A DNA stretch of 64,000 nt from positions 5,500,683 through 5,564,682 of the forward strand of contig NW_020954687.1 in assembly GCF_900497805.2 (NCBI RefSeq), in the 5' to 3' direction. The stretch comes from Vombatus ursinus (lineage: Eukaryota; Chordata; Mammalia; Diprotodontia; Vombatidae). A program made the position numbers and the translations under genes. This document shows, in pieces, positions 30,820 to 41,669 of this stretch (its first letter is position 1; every line of letters starts with the position of its first letter). The notes beneath the pieces were generated by a model, which ran no database searches, had not been told where the DNA came from, and worked only from the letters and a program-made list of their open reading frames with translations.

Positions 30820-31010
30820 TCTAAGATCATGCCAGAGTTTGGTTGTATGCAAATGACATTTGCCCACATATCATGGCACCTCTTTTGGACATCTACATAA
30901 AAGCATTCTTTATGAAGCTATCATGTTAATTAATTCCTCCTAGAGGATGTTGACCTAGTTGGTATTAAATCATGTGAACATAGTAGATCCAAAACCCAGT
31001 TTTCAAAAGT
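30820..31010. promoter_or_regulatory. Candidate conserved non-coding block
   Basis: Contains an octamer-type GTATGCAAATGACATTTGCC near 30845 and TGTTAATTAATTCCTCC near 30924. It lies in repeat-free sequence. Function is inferred only from motif content. Confidence 0.2.
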
Positions 31011-31014
31011 AACT

Positions 31015-31925
31015 TTGCTTTTCCATATGTATTTAGATTAGGGTAGGAAAAAATGTGCATATGCTCCAGGTGCAACAGAATTTGCTTGTTATCTCACCCC
31101 TCATTTAGAAAATGCAAGCAGTCAATATTGAGCATAGCTAAGCTCAACTATTGACCCCAACAGGTCGATATGGTGTTCGATACTAGTTGGACACAGCTCA
31201 GCTGTCAAATTTGCACTAGTAGAAGAGGCGTCTGCTTCAGTCCTGATTACTGATTCCTGGAGCCATTTCATTCCCCATGGTATCCTATATAATGTATCTG
31301 TCATATTCAAAAAATGATACTTCCTTCTAATTTAATATTGACTTCAGTGAGCAACCTGTGGGACAGAAAAGCTATTCATAGTCCATAGATTTATGTTTCC
31401 ACAAGAGTCCTGATCACTGCCAATCTGCTTGTTTGGGATATTCCACAGGTAAATAGTGGGCAGTAGCCAGGTTTAAAAACATCAGTTACCCATCTCCCAT
31501 CTCTGTATTTCATTCTGTTCCAAAACCAAACATAAACTACCAAGGGCCTGGCCTGACTAAGGCCCGGTTCAGAACAAATATCCTGTAGAAACTGCTCTTT
31601 ACACTACTTTGCCCACTGGCAAGAGGCATAGTCTTGGGTAACTAAACAAATTCAAGTTTTGAATCTCCTAGAACTTTTGGATTAGTTTTACATCTGGGGG
31701 TGCTTCTGAGGTCTAGGAGAACAATGGGCTCATAGCCACTTGGTAGATATTTTATTATTTTATTATACATTGTGTTATTTTTATGTGCTACTGTTTATTT
31801 GCTTATCAATGCCATACTAAGAATAAAAACCACTGTATTCAATATTCAAGTATGCCCATCTGTTTCTGAGGAATATAATACCAAGGACATGTGACTAGTG
31901 CTCACTGAAATACAAGTTGAGGTTC
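31015..31925. other. Unassigned stretch
   Basis: Repeat-free to my eye, with an AATAAA near 31821. Part could be an old LTR, but no ends are defined. Confidence 0.3.
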
Positions 31926-31929
31926 TCAG

Positions 31930-33680
31930 CAAAAGTTCCCTCTTTTCCCCTTCTCATCTTGAATCCCTCTGACATCACCCTACCACCATTATCTCCTGCT
32001 TCATTTCAATCTCTAATGCAAGGCTCTCCTTTCTTTCCCAAGACCAACCCCTATATGTACCCTTGATCCCATTCCCTTCTGTCTTCTCCAAAAATTGCCC
32101 ACGCTATCATGCTTGCTGTCTCTCTAATCTTCAATCTCTCTATATGCACTGGCTCTTCTCTGCTGCCTAGAAGTATGCCCATCTCTTCCCACGTCTAAAA
32201 AAAATACTCTATGATCCTACTTTCCCCACTAGATATTAACCTATATCACTCCTCTTTTTTTAGCAAAGCTCCTTGAAAAAGATTGCTATACTAGATGTCT
32301 CTTCTTTCTCTTCTCTCACTCTCTTCCAAATATTGCTTCCAATCTCATTAGTCAATTGAAACTTCTCTTTTTTAATTATCAAATCAAACATCCGTTTCTG
32401 AGCTTTTCATTCTTCTTGACCTCTCTGCAGCATTTGACTTTGTTGATCAATTTTGCCTGGATACTTTTTCCTTGCTGGATTTTCACAATGCTTCTCTCTC
32501 TTGGCTCTCCTCTTACCTGTCTGCTCCTTCTCAGTTGCCTTTGCTACTCCTTATTTATGTCACACCCACTATCTATGGCTGTCCTCCAAGTCTATGGGCT
32601 GGACCCTATTCTCTTTTTTTCTCTTTGCTCTCTCATTTGGTGAATTCATCAGCTCTCTATGCAGGTGATACCTAAATCTATGTCTCATCCTTGTCTCTCA
32701 TCTGACCTCCAGTGTTAACATCGTTATTTGTTGGACATTTGGAACTAGATGTACCATAAACATCTCAAATCAAATTAATGCAAAACAGAACCCATGACCT
32801 TTTCCCCAAACCCATCCCTTCACAGCTTCCCTATGACTATGGAGGACACTACCATCCTCCCAGTTACCCAAGCTCACAGCTTTGGCGTTGTCCTCTACTC
32901 CTCACTCTCATTTACCCCACATCTCTAGTCAGTTACAAAATCTTGCCATTTCTACCTTCCCCATCCCTCTCATATGTGTCTCCTTCTCTCTACTCACATA
33001 GCCATCAGTCTAGTTTAGGTCCTCATAATATCTCACCTGAATCAGTGCAATAGCTTTCTAAATTGCTCTCCTTGCCTCAAGTCTCTCACTGCTCTTCTTC
33101 CACTCAGCTTCCAGAGTCATTTTCCCAAAGCCTAGGTCTTTCTACTACTTAATAAACTCTAGTAGGTGCCTATTATCTCCAGGATCAAATATAAAGTTGC
33201 CTGGCATTGAAGTCTCTTCACAACCTGGTCCATTCCTTTCTTTCCAGTCTTCTTACACTACTCCCCTTTGAAAATTATATGCTCCAGCTATACTGGCTTA
33301 TTTATAATTCAACAAGCAAGGTTATTCCATCACCAGTCTTCTTGCCTTTCCACCAGTTGTCCTCCAGGTATGTAATGTAATGTTATGCCTCCTCACCTCT
33401 GCCTCTAAAATTCCTAGTTTTCTTCAATACTCAGTTTAAACTCTGCCTTCTGCAAGAAACTCCTCTCCTTGTTACCCCCTACCCCAATGTTGGAACCTTC
33501 CTTTCTAAGGTAACTTTCCATCTACTCTGTATATACCTAATTATTAAGTGGTTGTCAGCCCTTCTAGAATACAAACTCTTTGAGGGCAGGGACTGCTTTT
33601 GCCTTTTTTTTTTTGTAACCTCATTGCTTAGCATTGTGCCTGGTACATAACAAGTTCTTAATAAACACTTTTAAAGTGTT
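31930..33680 (+). mobile_element. L2, sense, about 1.75 kb including reverse transcriptase
   Basis: The longest LINE copy of its family here. The frame near 32415-32700 reads LDLSAAFDFVDQFCLDTFS, then DFHNASLSWLSSYLSAPSQ and ALYAGDT, matching L2 RT 'LDLSAAFDTVDH...LSWFSSYL...YADDTQIY'. The catalytic YADD reads YAGD. The C-terminal region and 3' end follow (CTGGCATTGAAGTCTCTTCA, TTTGAGGGCAGGGACTGC, AGCATTGTGCCTGGTACATA, TTAATAAACAC). Stops and frameshifts abound, so it is a dead 5'-truncated copy. Confidence 0.92.
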
Positions 33681-33914
33681 AGAAAGGGAAGGAGGTGGGA
33701 TTCGCTGTCTGGTGATAGCTCAAAGTTAATTCTAATTGGGTGGCCCCACAAAGGCACACCCCATTATGAGTCAACACTGGCCAAAGTCAACAGAGTTTAG
33801 AGGGAGAAAGTCACTGATTCTCTGAGAAACACAGAATATAGAATTTATTCAGCACTTCTGTCTACCTGAGCATGCGTAAACCATCAAAATGATTTGGAGA
33901 TCACCAAGTAAGTG

Positions 33915-34125
33915 GCAATCAGTGCCACATGGTGGTTAAAGAGACGACCTCTAAGACCATGTTCAGCTCTGACACTATAGTCTGATTTGGTGCCAGAGGA
34001 CCTGAATTCACACCACAGCTCCCTTCCACATTTCTCTGGGCCTGTTTTCTCATCTGTAAGATGATGAGGTTGGACAAAATGACTTCTAAGGTCCCTTCCA
34101 GCTCTAAATCTATAGTGTATAAAGC
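33915..34125 (+). mobile_element. MIR-type SINE, composite
   Basis: CCACATGGTGGTTAAAGAGA head, a short tail-like block (GTTCAGCTCTGACACTATAG), then CCAGAGGACCTGAATTCACA, TTTTCTCATCTGTAAGATGA, AAGGTCCCTTCCAGCTCTAA. Two copies may be overlaid. Confidence 0.75.
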
Positions 34126-34129
34126 CACG

Positions 34130-35180
34130 TACTGCTTAACAGATGATCTGATTTGGCTATACTAGTAAGAATTTAGAAGGTGATTGATTACTTGCAAATG
34201 ACCAAAGATGTAACTCAAAGACTGATTTATAGGGCCAGGGCAAGACACTGGTGAGTTCCAGGCATGTTTACAAATGGCTCCCTTCTGTGTGTTACTGTCG
34301 ACTGAAGGATGTGAGACTCTACTGGCCCATTCCCAGTTTACTATCACTAAATTAATCCATGCCACAGAAAGCAGAATATTCTGGCATGAGAAATTTGTGC
34401 ATTCAGAAAAAAGCAATCATTTGACCAGTCTCTTGTTATGCCTATCCACGTGTTGTACCGTAGGCAGGTGCATACCTTGTCCACCCTTTGTCTCTGTCCT
34501 TATCAGTTGCCATATAAATGATATGCCCTTTGTGTCTTTATTCTAACATAGATGATAGAATACAGGCCAGGTGTTAATTGATTGGAGGGAAAGGTGGTTT
34601 TTATTTCCCAGGTTCAATCTATTGACTTACATACATTTCTATCTCCACATGAACATGTCTATCACACATTTCTTGTTCTGAGGATGATCTCACAGTTGTA
34701 TTCTGTACCTATGTGTGTTTGCTGTGAGCATAGGTACACCTTGAATCAGCCTATAGTCAATGGTATCATCAGTAGCCAAGAAATGTGCTATATAGGCCCA
34801 CTTCCTTATTTTGATTTGGAGTCCATTTTCAGCCAAACGTGCCAATGTTTTCCTATATCACAAAAAATGGGTATAGAAACACCTACGAAACTGCTGCAGT
34901 TTAATTTTAAAACAAGACAAACAACAATAGAACTCTATTTGTGGCAAAACAGCTGTTTGGGGTCTTGGTCTCTATCTGGGGGATGGTAGTGCTTTGAATA
35001 ACATAAGCATTTCCAGCCACCTTTTGGAAGGGTAGCACAGTCATATCCAGAAGACATCATGAAGCTGATTCCATGGCATTCTATTAGAGAAATGTGCTAA
35101 CCTTCCTAAGTCCCAAATCTTTAGATTCTAAGATTAAAAAGAACTACATAGATTAATATCCCAGAAATGAACCCTAACTT
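34130..35180. other. Unassigned stretch
   Basis: Contains a 135-codon plus-strand frame (34582-34989) beginning MEGKVVFISQVQ. It has no domain I recognise and no splice or promoter context. No repeats seen. Confidence 0.3.
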
Positions 35181-35184
35181 TTTT

Positions 35185-35380
35185 AAGGCTCTGCTCTGGT
35201 GCTACCATTTAAATGAGACCTATCCTATTCCCCAAAGTTGCTAGTACCTTCCTCCTCCAAAATAAGTGCCTTGAAGACAGGGATGTTTCCTTTTTTTCCT
35301 TTGTATCCACAGGGCCTAGCATGGCACCTGGCACATAGCAGGCCCTTCTTATTATTCTTGTTGAACAAATGATAATATTT
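35185..35380 (+). mobile_element. L2 3' end
   Basis: AATAAGTGCCTTGAAGACAG, TTTGTATCCACAGGGCCTAG, CATGGCACCTGGCACATAGC. Confidence 0.75.
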
Positions 35381-35384
35381 GCAT

Positions 35385-36035
35385 ATTAAAATATTGGGTC
35401 ACTCCTGCTATTTTAGCTATTCTTTTTGCTGGTGATGTTTAAGACAAAGGCGTTGAAGTCTAAATATGTTTTAGAAAGAGACATGAAAGAGAAAAGAATA
35501 ATACTATGCACAATTCATTCCTATTTTCACTGACTAAAGGACTATCTTTAACTCCTATGCACATTCAAATTTGTGCAGCTAAACACATTTTCACACTTAC
35601 TATGTTTTGTCTTTAATACAGGCATGAATTAATAGAGAATGACTGACGCACCCTTTCTCTCCCTTTTTATCCATTGTTATGTTCTTCAATTGCATACGTG
35701 TATCTTAATCAAAAGAATAGTTCCATACCACCCTTGGACATAAAAGGAGAGGTTTTCTATAGCTATTACAGAATCAAAGTAATATTCTGCAAAGAAATGA
35801 AGGTGAAGCCCCAGAGAAATCCTGGGATACAGATGAAAAATGCCACGTGCGTGGTATCCAGAACAAGCCACTGCAATCAATCAAAAGGATTATAAAAATA
35901 TTGGTCCACACTTACTTTATGCATGTTCTCATTTCTATTAGTCTTCTGAATATTCCACGTAGCTCTCATCTACTAATCTTACTCACATTGGAGAGGACCA
36001 AGTATATGTAAAAATGCCAGGCTCGATTAGTGAGT
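35385..36035. other. Unassigned stretch
   Basis: Nothing recognised. An opposite-strand frame pair at 35674-35895 is not convincing. Confidence 0.35.
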
Positions 36036-36039
36036 CAGG

Positions 36040-36400
36040 GGAAGAAGTGACCTCTGAAATGCTTTCATTTCAATAAGCTTTTTTATGCCAAAGAGCTCTG
36101 GCAGAGTGAGAGGCATCATCAGGAAGCTGAACAGGGGATCGTTGATGCACTAACAATAGTGAAATTGCCTTGATTAAGGCACGTGTTCTCTGCAGCCATC
36201 ATTTCACCAGGTGAAAGTTATTTAATTACTTTCTTCCAGGAACTCAAGCCATTTTGGGTTCAAAAGAGGCATTAGGCAAGCCCATTGGGAACTAAGATAA
36301 TTAGCACAATCCCATTATTCAGAAACCTTTATCCTGAGAGACTATACAAAACTCAAGTGAGAGATGACTAAATTTCTTTCACAGTGGCTGGTGAACTGAA
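36040..36400. promoter_or_regulatory. Candidate conserved enhancer block
   Basis: About 360 bp, repeat-free and well mixed in base composition. It includes CTTTCATTTCAATAAGCTTT, TTGCCTTGATTAAGGCACGT (an inverted GCCTTGATTAAGGC core near 36168-36181), TCACCAGGTGAAAG with an E-box, TTATTTAATTACTTTC and AAGATAATTAGCACAATCC. Multiple homeodomain-type sites in undecayed sequence are characteristic of developmental CNEs. No alignment is available. Confidence 0.3.
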
Positions 36401-37300
36401 CCTTTTTTTTTTTTTAAGGTGGAAACCAATCCATTTGAAAACAGAAGTTGTTAACTGGCTTCTTGAATTTAACATCTGGTAACATTTTCATCTTTTGCAA
36501 ACTAGTAAAATGTTATAGTATTTTTGACAGTGGGAGTTCAGTGCCAGAAGAAATTTTATCAGTACAAAGAGACTACAAAATTGGTTTCTTAACTAGGCCA
36601 CAGGGTTTTCTAATCCTTATCTTGCAACATAAGAAAAGCACTGCTGGGAATATGCAATTTGCCTATAATTTCTCAAAGAAACAATATTTTTTGGAATTAA
36701 TTTATAAAGGATTTAATGTGAAAGCATTAGATACTGCTGTTACATTCCACCAAAGTATTGTGTGGAGAAAATCTGGTCTTTTATAATGCTTTAGCTGTGA
36801 GAAAGTAAGATATGTATATTTTACTTTTTTTTGTGAGTTCTTTATTATTATATCTATGACATTCATCTTTGGATATCATTCATGAATTTAACTTTTTAAA
36901 TATTTCTCATTTTTATCAAATTACTATTTTCTTAAAAATGGGAAAAAAGAAGTAAATATTTCAGTGTTTTTTCAAAGTAAAAGAAAGGAAAATTTAGTGG
37001 GGCCATTAAGAGGGAAGTCATTTTAAGATGTAAAATGTTGATTGTTTTATATGTTTTTCATGGAAGTGATTTTTCCCACTAGGGCACTCAAATGAGAGAA
37101 AGGCATTTCTAACATCTGGCATCTCAGAACATGTACCATTTTGAGTGAGAATGAGAAGATAATATTGGAAATAGACACAAAGAATTGATTTACATGATTA
37201 AGAATGAATTAGATACAGTTAAAAAAAATCAATTCATTTAGTTCTTTATAGCTTGTCCATACAAACAAGTTGCTCCATAGAGATTTAGGTCTATATTAAT
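36401..37300. other. AT-rich unassigned stretch
   Basis: Holds a 112-codon frame (36448-36786, MLTGFLNLTSGNIFIF...) without recognised family. No repeats identified. Confidence 0.3.
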
Positions 37301-37304
37301 GCAG

Positions 37305-37440
37305 AAGTGGAAAGGATTATAGAAATCATCTACAACCTCCTCATCCAACAAATAGGAAACTGAGGCCTAGAAAAGGAAAATTATTTACCTAATATCTTGA
37401 ACCCAGGTCTTCTAACTCTAAATCTCGCAGTTTTCCAACC
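37305..37440 (-). mobile_element. MIR-type SINE
   Basis: AGAAATCATCTACAACCTCC, CAAATAGGAAACTGAGGCCT, GAACCCAGGTCTTCTAACTC. Confidence 0.8.
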
Positions 37441-37487
37441 ATATCATGGTTACTGTCTTAGATATTGTCTCCAGTATACATTCAAGC

Positions 37488-37686
37488 CAGGGATTTGTAA
37501 CCTCTTTTGTTTCATGGACCTATTCGACAGTTTGGTGAAGCCTCTTCACCCATTCTCAGAATGATGCTTCTAAATGCATAAAATAAAATATATAGGATTA
37601 TAAAGGAAACCAATTACACTGAAATATAGTTATTGAAATATTTAAAAAGACAAATGAGTGCACAGACCCCAGATTAAGAACCCTTG
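37488..37686 (+). mobile_element. hAT-Charlie non-autonomous element (MER102-like)
   Basis: Starts CAGGGATTTGTAACCTC and ends GATTAAGAACCCTTG, imperfect inverted ends. The inner AATGCATAAAATAAAATATA and AGGAAACCAATTACACTGAA match the MER102 type as I recall it. Opposite orientation to 3105-3323. Confidence 0.75.
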
Positions 37687-37909
37687 GCCAAAGAAAACTA
37701 TTTAAATATTGATCTGACAATGATATTTTCCTAATCTAATTTGGCTGTGGTAATTTAACTGCCTACAGTTGAGTTAGAAAATTGGTAAATTTTTTAAATA
37801 AACCAATAATACCACCCCCTCAAAAAATCAGCAATTAAAATTTTGGTTAGTTATATTTTAAATTGCTTACTAGAAGATTCATTAGATATAGGAATAGCAT
37901 GATTCACAA

Positions 37910-38400
37910 AATTTAAGGGAGCAAATATTTGTTAAGCTTCCTTTATGCAAGACACTGGGCAAGGCACTGGAGATACATAGGCAAACAAATCCCAAAGCAT
38001 CTATATTCTTAAGAAGCTTACATTTTACACGAGAAATATGAGACATACACACATAAGGAAAAACAAATTATATGCAAAGTAACACAAGATGGTTTCAAGA
38101 GGTGGTGAGCACTGCAATAGGGATCATCAGTAAGGCCTGGCAGGAGGTGGTACCTGGGCTAGGGATTCTAAGAGGAAGAGGTGAGGATGGGTGGAGTGAG
38201 TTACAAGTCGGGGGGGGGGGCAGTAAGAGCAAAGGCAAAGAAGCAGAAGATTCAGCACGTGGAACAACCAATAGACCCATTTGACTGGGGATGGTAGCAT
38301 AAAATTACACCTGAAAAAAAGGTGTGAAACTAATTGTGGAGGCTGCTAAATGCCAGACTAAGGATTCTGTATTTAATCACCAAGTGGTACTGATAGTTGC
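37910..38400 (-). mobile_element. L2, antisense
   Basis: GGAGCAAATATTTGTTAAGC, CAAGGCACTGGAGATACATA, TTAAGAAGCTTACATTTTAC, then a diverged inner part with a run of about 10 G near 38211. Confidence 0.75.
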
Positions 38401-38519
38401 TTACTGGAAAGTCTTGCATTGATAGTCTGTGTATGCCTGGCTTGGACAGAAATGCAGAGCAAGTCCCATGCTGTCCATGGTTACCAGAGAGATAGTGGCC
38501 TTTTGTATTGCATCCTCTT

Positions 38520-38655
38520 TTTCAAAATAATTTTCATATTTTAAAATAACTTTTATTGATATCTTTTCTTTTTGCATGGACTAAAGTTCTCCCAACATCA
38601 CTTCCTTTACTGCCTCCCTGACACCTATCCCATACAGCATAGAATGATTTTAAAG
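38520..38655 (-). mobile_element. Unclassified retroelement 3' end
   Basis: ATAACTTTTATTGATATCTT reads on the minus strand as an AATAAA-bearing 3' end, a sequence I associate with a common marsupial LINE tail. Class uncertain. Confidence 0.3.
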
Positions 38656-38775
38656 AAAAAGAAAGAAGGGAAGGGAAGGGAAGAAAAGGGAGGGAAGGAG
38701 GAAAAGAGGAAAGGAGGATGGGAGGAAAGAGGCAGGGAGACAGGCAAGGAGAGAGGGAGGGAGGAAGAAAAGAAA
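38656..38775. repeat. Purine-rich (GGAA)n-like tract
   Basis: Imperfect GGGAA/GGAGG/AGAA repeats. Confidence 0.9.
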
Positions 38776-39013
38776 GAAATATTTAGTAAGCCTCCCCTAT
38801 GTGTCAGTCACTGAGCTAAATGCTTAACAAGTACTGCATTTGATCCTCTCAATAATCTTGAAATGTAGATGCTATTATTATCCCCTTTTTGCAGTTAAGG
38901 AGGTTGAGGCAGGCAGAAAAGTTAAGTGAGCTGCCTAGGGTGTCTGAGGCCAGATTTGTCCTCAGGTCTTTTCCGACTTAAGGCTCAGAGCTCTAACCAC
39001 TGGACACCCTAGC
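38776..39013 (-). mobile_element. MIR/CORE-SINE, near full length
   Basis: ATATTTAGTAAGCCTCCCCT, GCATTTGATCCTCTCAATAA, AGGAGGTTGAGGCAGGCAGA, head CTCTAACCACTGGACACCCT. Confidence 0.85.
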
Positions 39014-39164
39014 AGAGAGAAAAAAGGAGCGGAGGAGAGAAACAGTAAAATTGTAAATTCTAAAGATAAATACATTTTACCACACCTATAGACCATCCAC
39101 CTCTGCAAAGGAGTAGGATATGTGGGGTGGGTATCTCTTCACATCTCCTCTTTGGAATCATGCT

Positions 39165-39285
39165 TGTTTTGTAGTCAACAAGCATTTACTAAATGCTTTC
39201 TATGAGCCAGGTACAATGCTAAGGGCAGGGGATACAAAGAAGCAAAAACTGCCTCTGCACTCAAGAAACTTTGTAATTCTGTAAT
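39165..39285 (-). mobile_element. L2 3' terminus, antisense
   Basis: CAACAAGCATTTACTAAATG, CAATGCTAAGGGCAGGGGAT, CTGCACTCAAGAAACTTTG. Confidence 0.8.
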
Positions 39286-40253
39286 TTCACTTTCTATTCT
39301 TTTGTGGCTATTGTTCTTTCCACTTACACTGCTATAGTCATTGTGTCTACTTTTCTTGGCTCTGCTTACTTTACATTAGAGTCTTTCAATGCCTCTCTGT
39401 CTACATCATATCTGTCATTTCTCACAGAATTGTAATATAATAATAATTATATATAATAATGTAACAATATCACATTATTACAGCATTATAATATTACTTT
39501 CCATTAATTTATGAGACACAATTTGTTCAGCCATTTCCAAATTGATAGACATATACTATGTTTCCAGGTCTTAGCTACCACAAATAATTTGGCTATCAAT
39601 ATTTTGGTTTATATGGGGATTTCCTTCTAATCAATGGCCTCCTTAATGGTACATTCTAAGTGGTGGAATCTCTGGATCAAAAAATATGAACATTTTAGCT
39701 ACTTCATTTGCATGATTTCAAATTGTTTTCTAAAATGGCAGTACTTATTCATAGCTCTACCAATAATGTACTGCTATACCTATCTTGCCACAACCTCTCT
39801 GACATAGACTATTTCTATCATTTATCATCTTTGCCAATTTGCAGGGTTTGAGGTAAAACTTCCGCATGGTTTTGACTTTCATTTTTTGTGTTAATAATGA
39901 TTTGGGGCATCCTTTCACTTGTGTGTTAATCATTTGCAATTCTCCTTTTAAGAACTATCTGTCCTTATCCTTTGACCGCATATCTATTGGGGAATGGCTT
40001 CTATTTATTATTTCATTCATATATGTATAGTTTATCTATACCTATATATGTGTATGTATCTTGCTTAGTTGTCTTTGAATACCAAACTATTATCTTAAGA
40101 ATCTGATAGAGTTTTTTCCCCCATTTAATTACTCTGCTTGGATGCATTGGTATTTTTTGTGTTGAAGCTTTTCAATTTCATGCAATTTCAAAATTATACA
40201 TTTTTTCATTTATAATTGCCTTTAAACCTTGTTTGGTTAAGAATACATCTCCT

Positions 40254-40913
40254 AATACTATTGAGCTACAAGAAATGGTGGGCAGACAGATTTCAGAAAA
40301 ACCTGGAAAGACTTACATGAACTGATGCAAAGTAAAATGAGCAGAACCAGGAAAACATCATACATAGTAACAGCAACATTGTGCAATGATCAGCTATGAA
40401 TGACTTCACTTTTCTCAGCAATACAATAATCCAGGAAAACTCCAAAGGATTCATGATGGAAAATGCTCTCCACATCCAGAGGAAGAACTGATAGAGGCTG
40501 AATGCAGATCAAAGCATAATATTTTCACTTTAGTTTTTCCCAGGTTTTTTTCCTTTGGGTCTATTTTCTTCTTTCACAGCATGACTAATGTGGAAATATG
40601 TTTTACATATTTGCACATATATAACCTATATCAAATTGCTTACCATTTTAGGAAGAAGAAAGGAAGAGAGGGAAGGAGGGAGAAAAATTTGAAACTCAAA
40701 ATTTCTTTTAAAATGAATGTTAAAAATTGCCTTTGTGAGCAGTTAGGCGCAGTGGATAGAGCACCGGCCCTGAAGTCAGGAGGACCTGAGTTCCAATCTG
40801 GCCTCAGACCAAACACTTGGTGTGTGACCCTGGGCAAGTCACTTAACCCTAATTGCCTATAAAAAAATTATCTTTACATGTCATTGGAAAAAATAAGATA
40901 CTATTAAAAAAAA
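40254..40913 (+). mobile_element. 5'-truncated L1 3' UTR inserted in an older L1
   Basis: AATACTATTGAGCTACAAGA, GAACTGATGCAAAGTAAAAT, AGCAGAACCAGGAAAACATC, CAGCATGACTAATGTGGAAA, ending ATTGGAAAAAATAAGATACT plus a poly(A). Exact-length 15-bp duplications AAGAATACATCTCCT (40239-40253) and AAGAATGCATCTCCT (40914-40928), one mismatch, mark target-primed insertion. Confidence 0.92.
40739..40862 (+). mobile_element. Short tRNA-derived marsupial SINE (WSINE-like) inside the inner L1
   Basis: GCAGTTAGGCGCAGTGGATA head, GTCAGGAGGACCTGAGTTCC, GTGACCCTGGGCAAGTCACT, AACCCTAATTGCCT, then a short A tail. L1 sequence around it is duplicated (AAAAATTGCCTTT at left, AAAAATTATCTTT at right). It lacks the RTE tail, which fits mobilisation by L1. 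Confidence 0.9.
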
Positions 40914-41669
40914 AAGAATGCATCTCCTATCCATAGCAGTGAAAAGTATATGATCTGTTTCTGTTTTATTTTTGGTAAAGTAATTAATATTAAAGATTCA
41001 TATCCATTTTGAATTTACATAGAATATTGCATAAATTGTTCATCTAAGCTCAATTTCTTCTGGGTTGATTTTCAGATTTTCTAGCAGTTTTTATCAATAT
41101 GGAGTTCTTTTCCTAAGTAATTTGTATTTTTGAGGTTATAGAACATTGGATTATCGCATTCTATTGTTTCTGACACTCCCTTGTCTACTGCACTCCTTTG
41201 ATGTACTTCTTTATCTTTTAACCAATACCAAACAGTTTTTTAAGCTACAGTATTTAGACCATCTTAAAGTCCTTATCCTTACATTTCCATTATTTCCATT
41301 GATGTTCTAGATCTTTTGTTACTCCAAATGAATTTTGTAATTATTTGATCAAATTATGTAATTGTATAGTTTGATTTGCATAGCATTAAGACTGTAAATT
41401 AATTTTGGTACCATTTTTAGTTTTATTATATTGGTACAACTCAGTCATGAGCCCTGAATATTCTTCTAGCTATTTAAGTTGCTTTTTATTTTCTTTAAGG
41501 AACATTTTGTAATTTAATCTACACAAGTATTTTTTGTGCCTTGGTTGATTGGTTGCCAAATATTTTATGTATTTTGTAGTTAATTAGAATAGATTGTCCT
41601 TTTTCTTATTGCTTCTTGGGATTATTATTATTATATAGAAATGCTAATGATTTGGGGATTAACCTTCAC

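Larger units (their letters stand above)
39288..41665 (-). mobile_element. L1, antisense, 3' UTR into ORF2, split by a second L1
   Basis: Antisense L1 3' region: TTTTGTGGCTATTGTTCTTT, AATTTGTTCAGCCATTTCCA, TCTGGATCAAAAAATATGAA, TCTATTGGGGAATGGCTTCT, CTTTTCAATTTCATGCAATT, TTGGTTAAGAATACATCTCC. It resumes at 40929 and continues through GAGTTCTTTTCCTAAGTAAT and ATTATTATTATATAGAAATG. The part after the insertion belongs to ORF2 read backwards. Old copy with an AT expansion near 39434-39495. Confidence 0.8.

Noticed and set aside
31015-31925. Solo LTR or endogenous retrovirus
   Set aside because: A polyadenylation signal is present, but no defined ends, flanking duplications or internal viral sequence could be recognised. 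I also saw no gag, pol or env likeness elsewhere in the window.
34582-34989. 135-codon plus-strand open frame
   Set aside because: No recognisable domain, no exon signals, unremarkable composition. A frame of this length is expected by chance in 64 kb of six-frame sequence.
36448-36786. 112-codon plus-strand open frame beside the candidate CNE
   Set aside because: Amino-acid order shows no family, and AT-rich DNA readily gives such frames. Retained only as unassigned sequence.
40739-40790. tRNA gene
   Set aside because: The head has tRNA-like box B character (GAGTTCCAATC), but it belongs to a SINE. No cloverleaf with intact acceptor stem is formed. The same applies to all SINE heads listed.
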